Positions 14,247-23,742 of a DNA stretch of 30,513 nucleotides are shown piece after piece. The notes below the pieces were generated by a model. That model did not search any database, had not been told where the DNA came from, and was given only the letters and a program-made list of their open reading frames with translations. Position 1 is the first letter of the stretch, and each line of letters begins with the position of its first letter. A program made the position numbers and the translations under genes. Source of the DNA: a virus; the IMG/VR virus record IMGVR_UViG_3300005613_000287, positions 1 through 30,513 of that record; one strand, written 5' to 3'.

Positions 14247-14411
14247 ATGCCTATAAAAAAATGTAAATTAGAAGGTAAAGATGGATTTAAATGGGGTGAT
14301 AATGGAAAGTGTTATACTCACGATAATACTCCGAAATCTAAAAAAGAAGCAAAAAGAAAAGCTTTAATACAGGGCATAGCCACTGGTGAAATTTTTAAAG
14401 ATAAAAAATGA
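14247..14411 (+). CDS. Small conserved phage protein of the MPIKKC-x-KWG type (54 aa)
   Basis: The frame starting at ATG 14247 gives MPIKKCKLEG, DGFKWGDNGKCYTH, a Lys-rich helix and QGIATGEIF. The pattern MPxKKC-x(5-7)-G-x-KWG-x-x-GKCY-x(n)-KKKA-x-x-QG is widespread in Bacteroidota phages and in C-terminal segments of head proteins. Its function is unknown; the two Cys could bind a metal. The stop overlaps the next start (ATGA at 14408-14411). An ATG at 14238, overlapping the preceding stop, is a less likely start. Confidence 0.7.
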   Translation: MPIKKCKLEGKDGFKWGDNGKCYTHDNTPKSKKEAKRKALIQGIATGEIFKDKK

Positions 14412-14731
14412 AAAAGATTTTAAAAGATATACTTATTGATTGGGCTGAAAAAACTAAAGATGATATAGTTGATAAAATCATCAAAGAAGGAGCAGTTGAT
14501 ACTGGACAATTAAGAGATAGTATAGATTATGAAATAAAAGAAAAGACTGATATATATTCAGTTAAATTTGAGATGGTTGAATATGGTATATTTGTAGATG
14601 AGGGAACTAAATATATAAGACCGAGAGAATTTTTCAATAAAATTATTGAAAAAAATGAAAAAGATTTGATTAATGAAATAGAAGAGGATTTAGGTGATTT
14701 TATTGAAAAAGAATTAACAAAAAAAAGATAA
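14408..14731 (+). CDS. HK97 gp10-like head-tail/tail completion protein
   Basis: This 107-aa protein has the gp10-like pattern: an N-terminal helix, AVDTGQLRDSIDYE (about 28-42), a beta segment, and YGIFVDEGTKYIRPREFF (about 58-77) before a C-terminal acidic helix. In HK97-type phages the family joins the tail tube to the head or completes the tail. Overlap with the small KWG protein and a 3-bp gap to the next gene suggest coupled expression. Confidence 0.75.
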   Translation: MKKILKDILIDWAEKTKDDIVDKIIKEGAVDTGQLRDSIDYEIKEKTDIYSVKFEMVEYGIFVDEGTKYIRPREFFNKIIEKNEKDLINEIEEDLGDFIEKELTKKR

Positions 14732-14734
14732 ACT

Positions 14735-16210
14735 ATGGCAATTACAATAAATACACAACCGAGTGATAGTATATTACCTGCATATACATATTATATACCA
14801 TATGTAGTAACATCTACATTGAATATTGAAAGTGATTTCAAGTATGTTTTTGATTTATATACAAAATCACAGTGGAATGTAAGTCCTTATATTTTTCAAG
14901 GTAGGTTTTCAACATTTCCAAGGAGTAATGGTGAAGGAGTTTTTTCTCCTCATAAATTTTTACAAAGTTTAGTTGGAGAAGTGGATATAGATCCATTTGA
15001 AAGTACATTTGAAAGATCTCAAAATCATTATGAGAGTTTTGAGTTAGAATTATTTGAGCAATATAATCCAAATATATATTATAAAGAAGTGATAAGTATA
15101 TCAGCTACTGAAAGTCAAATAGGATTCGCTTTGGGTCAAGATGGAAATCCTACACAATCAGTTTTTGAAGTTGGTGATATAATTTTTATAGATCCTTCTA
15201 ATAAACTTTTACAACCAAAGATTTTTGGTGAAAGTGAGGTTTTATCAGTTACATTTTCATCTACATATTCTTATATTAATATAGCTACAGGTTCTTCAGT
15301 TAGTTCAACTGGAGTTAATGTTGGATTTATAAGTAATTTATTAAGGTATGACCAAACAACTGATAGGAAAGGTGTTGTAAATATGGCTGAACAGTACTTA
15401 GAATATGGAAGTTCAAAGATAAATGATTTTATTATGAAAACATCTTCTAATGGCTCTTTCTTATCAGAGCACAGAGAACAAATAAAATATGTTTATGATA
15501 GTACATATGAAACAATTTCATATTTAATAGATCAAGAAGCATACCCTAATTTTACTGATTTACAATTTAAAGTTGATTTATATGATAATTCATCAAGTTT
15601 GATACAAACTTTAACATATTCAGTTTCAACTCCAATTGGTTCAATACCAACTTTATATAGTGGAGTTGGTTATAAAAATCTTGAAGAATTGGCTACATTT
15701 TTAGGAGCAACTTTATCCACATCAGTTGAGACTTGGGAGGTTAATTTATTAGAATCAGGTGCGACTATATCAAATGGTATGACATATTCATTAAAAACTC
15801 AATGTAGAGAATATGAGTTAATTCATATAGGATTCAAGAATAAATTAGGTGGTATAGATTATTTTACATTTAATCTAGTTTCAAGATATGTTTCAAATGT
15901 TCAGAGAACTACTATAAATAAGAACTTAGATTATAATTTTTCTAATGGTGATAGGGGAAGAGATGTTATATATCAAACTATCAGAGAAAATTGGACAATA
16001 AATACTGATTTTTTAAGTGATTATGAAGCTTTATTTATTAGAGAGTTGATTGAAAGTCCGCAAGTATATTTAATAGATAATATAAATAAGAAATTGATAC
16101 CGATTATAATAACAGATAGTGGATATCAATTTAGGTCTACTTTAAATGATGAGTTAATTCAATATACAATTAATTTTGAAAAATCAATAGATATAAATAG
16201 TAATATATAA
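14735..16210 (+). CDS. Structural tail protein, family unknown
   Basis: This 491-aa protein is beta-rich, with Ser/Thr/Tyr/Asn richness and no membrane segment or enzyme motif. It has a central segment DRKGVVNMAEQYLEYGSSKI and a C-terminal domain (IRENWTINTDFLSDYEALFI, then QVYLIDN) that resembles tail-tip or distal tail domains. It is 3 bp before the very large tail protein, with which it probably forms the tail tip or baseplate. The call rests mainly on position and composition. Confidence 0.6.
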   Translation: MAITINTQPSDSILPAYTYYIPYVVTSTLNIESDFKYVFDLYTKSQWNVSPYIFQGRFSTFPRSNGEGVFSPHKFLQSLVGEVDIDPFESTFERSQNHYESFELELFEQYNPNIYYKEVISISATESQIGFALGQDGNPTQSVFEVGDIIFIDPSNKLLQPKIFGESEVLSVTFSSTYSYINIATGSSVSSTGVNVGFISNLLRYDQTTDRKGVVNMAEQYLEYGSSKINDFIMKTSSNGSFLSEHREQIKYVYDSTYETISYLIDQEAYPNFTDLQFKVDLYDNSSSLIQTLTYSVSTPIGSIPTLYSGVGYKNLEELATFLGATLSTSVETWEVNLLESGATISNGMTYSLKTQCREYELIHIGFKNKLGGIDYFTFNLVSRYVSNVQRTTINKNLDYNFSNGDRGRDVIYQTIRENWTINTDFLSDYEALFIRELIESPQVYLIDNINKKLIPIIITDSGYQFRSTLNDELIQYTINFEKSIDINSNI

Positions 16211-16213
16211 GAT

Positions 16214-19200
16214 ATGAACAGAACACAATTATACATAAAGATAAGAGGACAATGGAAAGAATTGGATTTAACAGATGATGTTTCAATTCCGATTACATAT
16301 TCAATATATGATGTTAAGGATCCATCAAAGGTTAAGTCATCATTTTCTAAGAGTATATCTATACCAGATACTAATAATAATAGAGATTTATTAGAAGGTT
16401 TATATGATGTTAATAATATAATTACATCAAATGTAAATAATAAAATGGATTGTTATTTAACTCGTGATAGTATAACAATTTTTGAAGGTAAGATAAGGTT
16501 TGATAATATAAGTACTTCTAATAATAGAAAATTTGTTTATTCAGCAACTTTGATAGGTAAGAATAATGATTTATTTAAGAGTATAGGTGAAAAATATATG
16601 ACTGAATTAGATTTAAGTCCATTGAATCATACCTTTTCTACTGATAATATTATGCAGACTTGGACATCTTCCACTGATTTAGGTTATTATTATGGTATGA
16701 TAGATTATAATGGTGATTTTGAAATTATAAAGGAGTCTAGGTTATATAGGCCACAGATTTATATTAAAAAGTTAGTTGATGATATAATTTATAGTGCTGG
16801 ATATACATATGATAGTAATTTTTTCAATAATAATGAAACATATAACAATCTTTTACTTCCATATATGGATCGTAAGAACATTGACATATTTTCAGTTACC
16901 AACAATTTAGAAGAAAGAGTTTTTATTGGTTTAACAACATCTAGTCAGACATATAGTTTTTTTGTTAATAGTGCTTTAAATAATGCTATAGAAGATAGAG
17001 ATAGAATAGAATTCACGAATGAGATAGATCCTTTTGGTGATTTTTCTAATAAATGGAATATATCTACTTATGAATATAATGGTGATGGTGTAAATAGAAA
17101 ACCTCAATTTGGATTAAATATAGATATAACAATAAATGAACAAGGTTTAGACTTTTTATTTGATGATTGGGCTGTTGAAGTTGAGTTTAGAAGATCTATC
17201 AATCCAAAAACAGGTGTTGTAAATACAACTGATGGATGGCCGGTTCCTAATTTAAAAGTTTTACAAGGTGGTTTACCGGAAGATCCATATATATTAGTAT
17301 CAAGAAACAATGAGAACTTTTTCACTCAAATAACTCCTAATTTTACATCTTTAAATGAGGTTGATAATGATGGATCCAGTTTTACATATAGAGGAGTTTT
17401 ACAATCAGCTTTATTGGATAATACACCACACCCTGATGATATATATAAACCTTTACAATTAAATGAAAAATTATGGGCAACGATTAGATTAAAATGGTAT
17501 AGAAAAACTACTGGTACAAGTGGTACGTTTTCATATATAACTTTGAATTCTACACCAACTGTTGGAGAATTAGGCACGTTTTTAATTTCTAATTTAAGTA
17601 AATTATCTAATTTTTCAGATGGGTTTTTAGTAGATATGAATGAGTTATTACCTGAGAAGGTAAAGCAAAGAGATTTCTTATCTTCTATATTTAAGATGTT
17701 TAATTTATATGTTGATGTAGATAAAATAAATAATAATAAACTGATTATTGAACCGAGGAATGATTTTTACACTAATGAGATTTTAGATTGGTCTGACAAA
17801 TTAGATATATCAAAGGAAATCACACAAAATATATTAGTTAATAAAAATAGAGAATTTATTTTCACACATAAGTATGATGATAAAGAAAAATTATTAAAAA
17901 ATTATAAAGATAAATTAGATGATATATATGGTCAATATGAATTGAATATAGAAGGTGAATATAGAACAGGTTCTGAGAAGATAGAAACTATATTTACGCC
18001 TATATGTTTACAAAATGTTGGAATACAAAATGGATATAATTATAGAAGTTTAATTATATCAAGAATGGTTAAAGAAAATAGTAATAGTAATGATTATTTT
18101 CAATATATAGGTGGTCCTAGAATAGTTCAAAGAAATCCAAGAGGATTTGTTTATTTAGATGAAACTGAGAGATATGAATTTGGAACTTATAGTTTAACAT
18201 ATTATCCATATGTTGGTCATTATGATGATCCTTTAAATGCAACAACAGATATAAACTTTGGTTTAAACAAATCTTTATATTATGAGATTAATTCATCTAC
18301 TAATAATAATTTATATAATACATATTGGAGAGATTTAATAGAAGAATTGATAGATAAAGATACGAGAATTGTAAATGCTTATTTTAAATTGAGTCCTGTT
18401 GATATAAATAATTTTTCATTTAGAAAGTATATTAGGGTTAGTCAATTAGCTTCTTCAAGTTCCACATTATTCAAAGTGAATAAGATAGAATATGATCCGT
18501 CTAATGAAATAACAAAAGTAGAATTATTAAAAACTAAACAATATACTTATATTGATAATAAGAGAACTTTTAATAAGCCTTTTAGCAATCCTAATTTTAT
18601 AGATGATGGTATATCTATAGGTGGTGGTATAAATAATGGTAATAATAACATACAATCAAATGGATTATCATTAATTAACGGTAGAAACAATATAGTATCT
18701 CCAAATTTTAAAAATATATTAATTTCAGGAAGTGATAATTATATTGCAAGTAACGTTGAAAATGTTTCAATTATATCTTCAACAGGTTCTTCTATATTAG
18801 GTGAGAACTCTAATTCAATTTTATTTGGTGGGTCAAATAATATCATTAATGAGAGGAGTAATAATTCTTTTATATTTGGTGGTTCTAACAATAAGATTGG
18901 AACAGGTATTACTAATTCTTTTATATTTGGTGGAGATGGTTTAACTTTAACTCAGAGTAATGTATCTTATTTTCAAAATAAAGTTATTGTTGGTTCAATA
19001 GAAGATTTATCTGGAAATCCTATAGGTGGTTTAGAGATACCATTTACTAAAACAGGATCTAATACTTTATTTGGTGTAGATAATAATAATGTTTATTTTG
19101 ATTCTGACAATTTTTATTTAACATCTTCTAATATATTCTTAAATGGAACTGTTAGTTTTGTAAATGAGATTATTAGTGGTGATACATCAGGTGGTGGTAT

Positions 19201-20056
19201 AAAAATTAATCCGAATAACACGACTGCTTCTATATCTATCAAATCTGACAATAATGTAATAACATTTGGTGATGAAGCTCCTAACTATGTTGGATCTGCT
19301 GGTGAGAGTAATATGTTGTTCGGAAAAGGTGGTCAATTTGATATAACAACTGGTGTTGAAAATACTGTTTTTGGATATAATACTGGAAATAATATAACAA
19401 CTGATAGTAGAAATGTTTTAATAGGTTCTAATGTAGCTCCGAATTCATCAGGAGCGAATGATAATACAGCGGTTGGATATAATTCTATGAATGGTGTATC
19501 TACTGGTGATTTTAATACTGCGGTTGGTTCAAGAGCTTTAGAAGATATATCAATTGGGTTTAATAATGTGGCGATTGGATATGGAGCTGGTAAAAATTTT
19601 ACAAGTGCTCAAGATGCAGTTGTGATTGGATATGATGCTTATTCAACAAGGACAATTGGACAAGGTGGTGTAGCGATTGGTTATAGAGCTGGTGTAAATA
19701 CAACAGGAATTAATACTTTAATTGGATTTCAGACAGGTGTAAGTTTATCAACAGGTTCTTCTAACGTTTTTATTGGAGCTCAAGTTGGTCAATATACAGG
19801 TGGATCTTTCGCCACAGGTAGTAGAAATATATTAATTGGAAATAGTATAGGAGTAAATGCTTTTGGCTCAGATCCTCAACCAAATAATTCTATAGCTTTT
19901 GGTAATGATGTTACTGTTTATGAAAGTAATTCTATAAATATAGGTTCTTCTGGATTATATGCTGTAAATACATCTGCTACTGCTTCAGCTACAGCTTCTA
20001 ATTATTTAGAAATATGGATTAATGATGCAAAATATAAAATACCATTATTTACATAA
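16214..20056 (+). CDS. Large tail hub/fibre protein with YadA-like repeats
   Basis: At 1280 aa this is the largest gene. The N-terminus (KELDLTDDVSIPITYSIYDV and KSSFSKSISIPDTNNNRDLL) is the start seen in baseplate/hub proteins of Bacteroidota siphophages. Residues about 1-770 are mixed hub-like. About 814-915 has short beta-helix repeats (NSILFGGSNN, NSFIFGGSNN). About 1045-1250 has YadA-head-like repeats of the N-x-AVGYGA type (NTAVGYNSMN, NVAIGYGAGK, NILIGNSIG). The end, LEIWINDAKYKIPLFT, is a common fibre C-terminus. The protein is probably a trimer joining the tail tip to a left-handed beta-roll adsorption stalk. Fusing hub and stalk in one chain is notable. Confidence 0.75.
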   Translation: MNRTQLYIKIRGQWKELDLTDDVSIPITYSIYDVKDPSKVKSSFSKSISIPDTNNNRDLLEGLYDVNNIITSNVNNKMDCYLTRDSITIFEGKIRFDNISTSNNRKFVYSATLIGKNNDLFKSIGEKYMTELDLSPLNHTFSTDNIMQTWTSSTDLGYYYGMIDYNGDFEIIKESRLYRPQIYIKKLVDDIIYSAGYTYDSNFFNNNETYNNLLLPYMDRKNIDIFSVTNNLEERVFIGLTTSSQTYSFFVNSALNNAIEDRDRIEFTNEIDPFGDFSNKWNISTYEYNGDGVNRKPQFGLNIDITINEQGLDFLFDDWAVEVEFRRSINPKTGVVNTTDGWPVPNLKVLQGGLPEDPYILVSRNNENFFTQITPNFTSLNEVDNDGSSFTYRGVLQSALLDNTPHPDDIYKPLQLNEKLWATIRLKWYRKTTGTSGTFSYITLNSTPTVGELGTFLISNLSKLSNFSDGFLVDMNELLPEKVKQRDFLSSIFKMFNLYVDVDKINNNKLIIEPRNDFYTNEILDWSDKLDISKEITQNILVNKNREFIFTHKYDDKEKLLKNYKDKLDDIYGQYELNIEGEYRTGSEKIETIFTPICLQNVGIQNGYNYRSLIISRMVKENSNSNDYFQYIGGPRIVQRNPRGFVYLDETERYEFGTYSLTYYPYVGHYDDPLNATTDINFGLNKSLYYEINSSTNNNLYNTYWRDLIEELIDKDTRIVNAYFKLSPVDINNFSFRKYIRVSQLASSSSTLFKVNKIEYDPSNEITKVELLKTKQYTYIDNKRTFNKPFSNPNFIDDGISIGGGINNGNNNIQSNGLSLINGRNNIVSPNFKNILISGSDNYIASNVENVSIISSTGSSILGENSNSILFGGSNNIINERSNNSFIFGGSNNKIGTGITNSFIFGGDGLTLTQSNVSYFQNKVIVGSIEDLSGNPIGGLEIPFTKTGSNTLFGVDNNNVYFDSDNFYLTSSNIFLNGTVSFVNEIISGDTSGGGIKINPNNTTASISIKSDNNVITFGDEAPNYVGSAGESNMLFGKGGQFDITTGVENTVFGYNTGNNITTDSRNVLIGSNVAPNSSGANDNTAVGYNSMNGVSTGDFNTAVGSRALEDISIGFNNVAIGYGAGKNFTSAQDAVVIGYDAYSTRTIGQGGVAIGYRAGVNTTGINTLIGFQTGVSLSTGSSNVFIGAQVGQYTGGSFATGSRNILIGNSIGVNAFGSDPQPNNSIAFGNDVTVYESNSINIGSSGLYAVNTSATASATASNYLEIWINDAKYKIPLFT

Positions 20057-20068
20057 AACAAAATAAAG

Positions 20069-20090
20069 AAAAATATATTTATATAAAATA
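20069..20090 (+). promoter_or_regulatory. AAATATATTTATATAAAAT motif (late class)
   Basis: AAAAATATATTTATATAAAATA lies 11 bases before ATG 20102 of the tape measure. It is identical over the core to 11038-11060. Confidence 0.6.
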
Positions 20091-20101
20091 CATCATATAA
20101 A

Positions 20102-22099
20102 ATGGCAAGAAAAATTGAATTAGATTTACAGATAAATGGAACTGGTGAAGCCATAAAAGACTTTGAAAAGTTAGATAAGAATATAGATAAAGTTGATGAT
20201 TCATTATCTAAACCTATAGGAGATAAGACATTTGATGGTTTAAAGAAGGACTTAGATGATATCGCTAATTCAAAGGTTGAAAAGTTTATAACAAATTTAG
20301 ATGGTAGTATAAAAACTTTAACTGGTGTTGTCGGAATAGCTGCTGGTGCAATGGGTGCTTTTGGAATTGAAAATGAGAAAGTTCAAGAGACTTTATTAAA
20401 AGTGCAATCGGCGATAGCTTTCACAACTGGTGTGAAAGATTTATCAGAAGGTTTTAAACAATTAGGATTAACTCAAAAATTATATAATACAATAACTCAA
20501 TTAACTACAACAACTATGGGTAAATTGAAGTTAGCATTGGCTTCTACTGGTATAGGAGCTTTAATTGTTGGTTTAGGATTATTAATAGCTAATTGGGATG
20601 AAGTTAAATTAGCAGTTGAAAGTTTTATTGAAGTATCTTGGAAGCCATTATCAGAAGGTTTTGAGAATTTTACTAATTATTTAAAAGATACAGCTTTATA
20701 TTATTTTAGACAACCAAAAGAAATTTTGAATGATTTAGGTGATTTTATTGTAGGACAATTTACTAATAGAGTTAAAGCTTTACAAAATATATTTTCAGGA
20801 TTAGGAGATGCGTTTAATTCCGTTTTAGCAGGGGATTTTGGTGCAGCTAAAGAAGCTTTATCAGAAGTTGGTTCTAATTTTGTAGATTTTCAAACAGGTG
20901 TACAAGGAACGATAGATAAAGTAAAAGGTTCTTTTAATAGTTTTGTAGATAATGTAGGAAATATTGTAAATGCAACAACTGAATTATATAAAAAGAAAAA
21001 AGAAGAACAAGATAAAGATCTTGAAGAAGTACAAAGAGTTAATCAAGAAACTATAAATATAACAACAAAAACACAAGATGAAATTTTACAAAATACTAGT
21101 AACTTTTCTGATAAAATGCAAGAATATGTTATTGAAGGATTATCTATTCCAGAACAAACGTTTTCTAAATGGGATTTATTTAAAGAAAAAGTCATAATAC
21201 TTGGTGAAGATATAAGAAATACTTACTTAGGATTAGGAGAAGGAATAATGATGATAGAAGGACCTCTTAATGGAATAGGAAATTTAATAGGTGGATTAAC
21301 TTCTAATTTTTCAAACTTTCAAGACGCTATAATAAATTTTACATCAGCTGAAGGTAGAGATAAGGTTGTAGCAGGACTTCAAGCGACAGTGGCAGCTTTT
21401 GAAATACTTGGAGGAGCGATAGACCAAATAACACAATTATCTGCTGAAAAAACAGAAGAAAGAATAAGTCAAATTGAAAGAGAAACTGATGTAAAATCCA
21501 GAGAGCTACAAAAACAATTTAATGATGGTGTTATCACCGAGACTGAATTGGCTAATGCTCAATTTAAATTAGAAAATCAAAAATTTAAAGAAATTGAAAA
21601 ACAAAGAAAAAAAGAGTTTGAAAAACAAAAAAAATTAAGAATAATTTCAGCTACAATAGATATGATTCAAGGAGCTGTGACTGCATTCGCATCTGCTTTT
21701 CAATTAGGTCCAATAGCTGGTCCAATAGTTGGTGGTATATTAGCAGCTACTGTAACGGCTTTTGGATTAGCTAATATAGCAAAAATTAAAAAGGAAAAGT
21801 ATGAAGGAGGCGAATCACCTACGCCACCTAGAATAACACCTCCTTCACCTCCAAGTTTATCATCATCAGGAGGTGATATATCTAGAAGTAATAATCAAAA
21901 TACAGGAATTGATACTTTATCAACACAATTATTTGGAGTTAATACAGGAGCTATAGGTGGTTCTCAAAATATAGAAGGTATGAGTAATAAAGGATTTGAA
22001 AGAGGAATGATTAATCAAAGAGTTTATGTTGTTGAGAGTGATATAACAAATGTTCAAAATAGAGTAAATGTTATTGAAAGTGATTCAACAATAGGATAA
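20102..22099 (+). CDS. Tail tape measure protein
   Basis: This 665-aa protein has the tape-measure layout: an N-terminal beta start (ARKIELDLQINGTGEAIKDF), a long helical body, a hydrophobic segment (about 144-163, ALASTGIGALIVGLGLLIA), a coiled coil (about 455-515, EERISQIERETDVKSRELQK) and a second hydrophobic segment (about 528-562, GPIAGPIVGGILAATVTAFG). It ends in a Pro/Ser-rich region and a short beta tail. At about 0.15 nm per residue the tail would be near 100 nm. It starts after a late-class motif and is followed by the head protease. Confidence 0.85.
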   Translation: MARKIELDLQINGTGEAIKDFEKLDKNIDKVDDSLSKPIGDKTFDGLKKDLDDIANSKVEKFITNLDGSIKTLTGVVGIAAGAMGAFGIENEKVQETLLKVQSAIAFTTGVKDLSEGFKQLGLTQKLYNTITQLTTTTMGKLKLALASTGIGALIVGLGLLIANWDEVKLAVESFIEVSWKPLSEGFENFTNYLKDTALYYFRQPKEILNDLGDFIVGQFTNRVKALQNIFSGLGDAFNSVLAGDFGAAKEALSEVGSNFVDFQTGVQGTIDKVKGSFNSFVDNVGNIVNATTELYKKKKEEQDKDLEEVQRVNQETINITTKTQDEILQNTSNFSDKMQEYVIEGLSIPEQTFSKWDLFKEKVIILGEDIRNTYLGLGEGIMMIEGPLNGIGNLIGGLTSNFSNFQDAIINFTSAEGRDKVVAGLQATVAAFEILGGAIDQITQLSAEKTEERISQIERETDVKSRELQKQFNDGVITETELANAQFKLENQKFKEIEKQRKKEFEKQKKLRIISATIDMIQGAVTAFASAFQLGPIAGPIVGGILAATVTAFGLANIAKIKKEKYEGGESPTPPRITPPSPPSLSSSGGDISRSNNQNTGIDTLSTQLFGVNTGAIGGSQNIEGMSNKGFERGMINQRVYVVESDITNVQNRVNVIESDSTIG

Positions 22100-22117
22100 A
22101 AAAAATAAAAATTAATT

Positions 22118-23047
22118 ATGGAAAAATTACCAGTTTATGAAATTATGATTGATGAAAATGATGAATTAACAGGAGTTGATTTTATCAGTTTAGTTGATTA
22201 TCCAGCTATGGAGTTGAATTGGATAAAAATGGAAAAACAAAAAATACAATTTAAAGCCGATAAAAAGAAGAAGATGGTTTATGGAGTTTTTATTGTACCT
22301 GATAAGATGATTTATAGAGAAGATCCTCAAATGGGTCAATACTATACTTTCTTTTCTAAAGATACGATTGAAATTATTGTTAAAAAGTTTAATAAAAATA
22401 ATTTTAATAAAAACATTAACTTCCAACACGGTGATAATAAAGTAAAAGGATTTGTAGTTGAAAACTTTATTACATCTGATAAAATAAAAGTTGATTTTGG
22501 TTTCGAAGTTCCTGATGGTTCTTGGGTAGGATCGGTTCATATAGAAGATGAAATGTTTTGGAATGATTTTATTGAAACAGAAAGTTTAAAAGGATTTTCA
22601 GTTGAAATCTTATCACAATTAGTTAAACAAGATTTTTTAAAATTTGAAAGTTATACTGATTACCCACAAGCAGCTTCTAAAAATGCTCAAACTGCTTTAA
22701 ATTGGGCTGAAAAAAATGGATGGGGTGATTGTGGAACACCTGTTGGAAAAATTAGAGCCAATCAACTGGCGAATAGAGAACCAATTAGTGAAGATACGAT
22801 AGCGAGAATGGCTGCCTTTGAAAGACATAGGCAGAATAGTGATAAAAAATTAGGTGATGGTTGTGGTCGATTAATGTGGTTAGCTTGGGGTGGTGATGAA
22901 GGAATTGAGTGGGCTCAAAGAAAGTTAAAACAGATAAGAAAAGAAGAATTAAAAGAAGATGAAAAATATGAAAAGATGTTAGAAATTCTTAATTCGGATT
23001 TTTCTAAAATTGAAAAAATTGATAAATTGAAAGATTTATTAAAATAA
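22118..23047 (+). CDS. XkdF-like prohead protease with C-terminal KNAQ/RAxQLAN domain
   Basis: This 309-aa protein begins with an XkdF-like serine-protease domain (about 1-170). It has YGVFIVPDKMIYR, H104 in FQHGDN and S161 in LKGFSVE, which fit the His and Ser of phage prohead proteases. Residues about 184-275 form a well-known add-on: SKNAQTALNWAEKNGWGDCG, VGKIRANQLANREPIS, TIARMAAFERHR and LAWGGDEGIEWAQRKL. The protease trims capsid and scaffold proteins during head maturation. The add-on is common in phages but of unknown function. It is followed by a scaffold-like gene and the capsid gene, as expected. Confidence 0.8.
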   Translation: MEKLPVYEIMIDENDELTGVDFISLVDYPAMELNWIKMEKQKIQFKADKKKKMVYGVFIVPDKMIYREDPQMGQYYTFFSKDTIEIIVKKFNKNNFNKNINFQHGDNKVKGFVVENFITSDKIKVDFGFEVPDGSWVGSVHIEDEMFWNDFIETESLKGFSVEILSQLVKQDFLKFESYTDYPQAASKNAQTALNWAEKNGWGDCGTPVGKIRANQLANREPISEDTIARMAAFERHRQNSDKKLGDGCGRLMWLAWGGDEGIEWAQRKLKQIRKEELKEDEKYEKMLEILNSDFSKIEKIDKLKDLLK

Positions 23048-23062
23048 AATGATACAAAAAAT

Positions 23063-23079
23063 AAAAAAATATATTTATA
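23063..23079 (+). promoter_or_regulatory. AAAAAAATATATTTATA motif (late class)
   Basis: The shared core stands 32 bases before ATG 23112. A hairpin, ACTAAT (23088-23093) with ATTAGT (23099-23104), lies between the motif and the start codon and may stabilise the scaffold/capsid message. Confidence 0.5.
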
Positions 23080-23111
23080 GTTGAAAGACTAATAAAAAAT
23101 TAGTAGTTAAT

Positions 23112-23723
23112 ATGGAAAAAAATGAAATCATAGAAAAAGTTAAAGAATTACTTTTTTCTAAGCCAGAAGTAAAAGAAGAAGTTGAAAATAAGTTTATTGA
23201 TGCTGAATTAGAAAATGGTACAAAGATTAAAGTGGATGGAGAATTAGTTCCTGAATCACCAGTTTTTGTTTTAGATGAAGAAGGTAATGAAACACCGGCA
23301 CCTGATGGAGAACATAAATTATCAGATGGTTCAATAGTAAAAACTGAAGGAGGTATTATAGTAGAAGTGATGCCAGCTGATATTGTTGATGTTGTTGAAG
23401 ATTTAGTAGAGAAAAAAGAAGAAAAAATGGAAGAAGTAAAATTAGAAGAGAATGTAGAGATGAGTGAAATTGAAATGATTAAAGAAAAATTAACAGCGTT
23501 AGAAAAGAAAATTGAAGATATGATTTCTGATAAAGAAGTTGTTTCAGAAGATATGAAAGCTGTTAAAGAAGCAACTGTTTATTTAGCAGAAGAGTTTTCA
23601 AAAACACCAGCAGGTGAAAAAATAGAAATTAAAAAATCAGGGTTTATATCTAATTTGACTGATTCAAAAAGAAATAACAAAGAAGAAAAATTAAATAAAA
23701 TCAAAGAAATCCTTAGAGGATAA
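23112..23723 (+). CDS. Scaffold-like capsid assembly protein
   Basis: This 203-aa protein is highly acidic and Lys-rich. A beta segment (about 38-85, with SPVFVLDEEGNETPAPDGEH and LSDGSIVKTEGGIIVEV) is followed by a coiled coil (about 95-150, MSEIEMIKEKLTALEKKIED). Its position between the protease and the major capsid gene, with a 19-bp gap to the latter, and its charged coiled-coil composition fit a scaffold or delta-domain-like protein removed by the protease. Sequence identity to known scaffolds was not seen directly. Confidence 0.65.
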   Translation: MEKNEIIEKVKELLFSKPEVKEEVENKFIDAELENGTKIKVDGELVPESPVFVLDEEGNETPAPDGEHKLSDGSIVKTEGGIIVEVMPADIVDVVEDLVEKKEEKMEEVKLEENVEMSEIEMIKEKLTALEKKIEDMISDKEVVSEDMKAVKEATVYLAEEFSKTPAGEKIEIKKSGFISNLTDSKRNNKEEKLNKIKEILRG

Positions 23724-23742
23724 AAAAAAATAAAATTAAATT

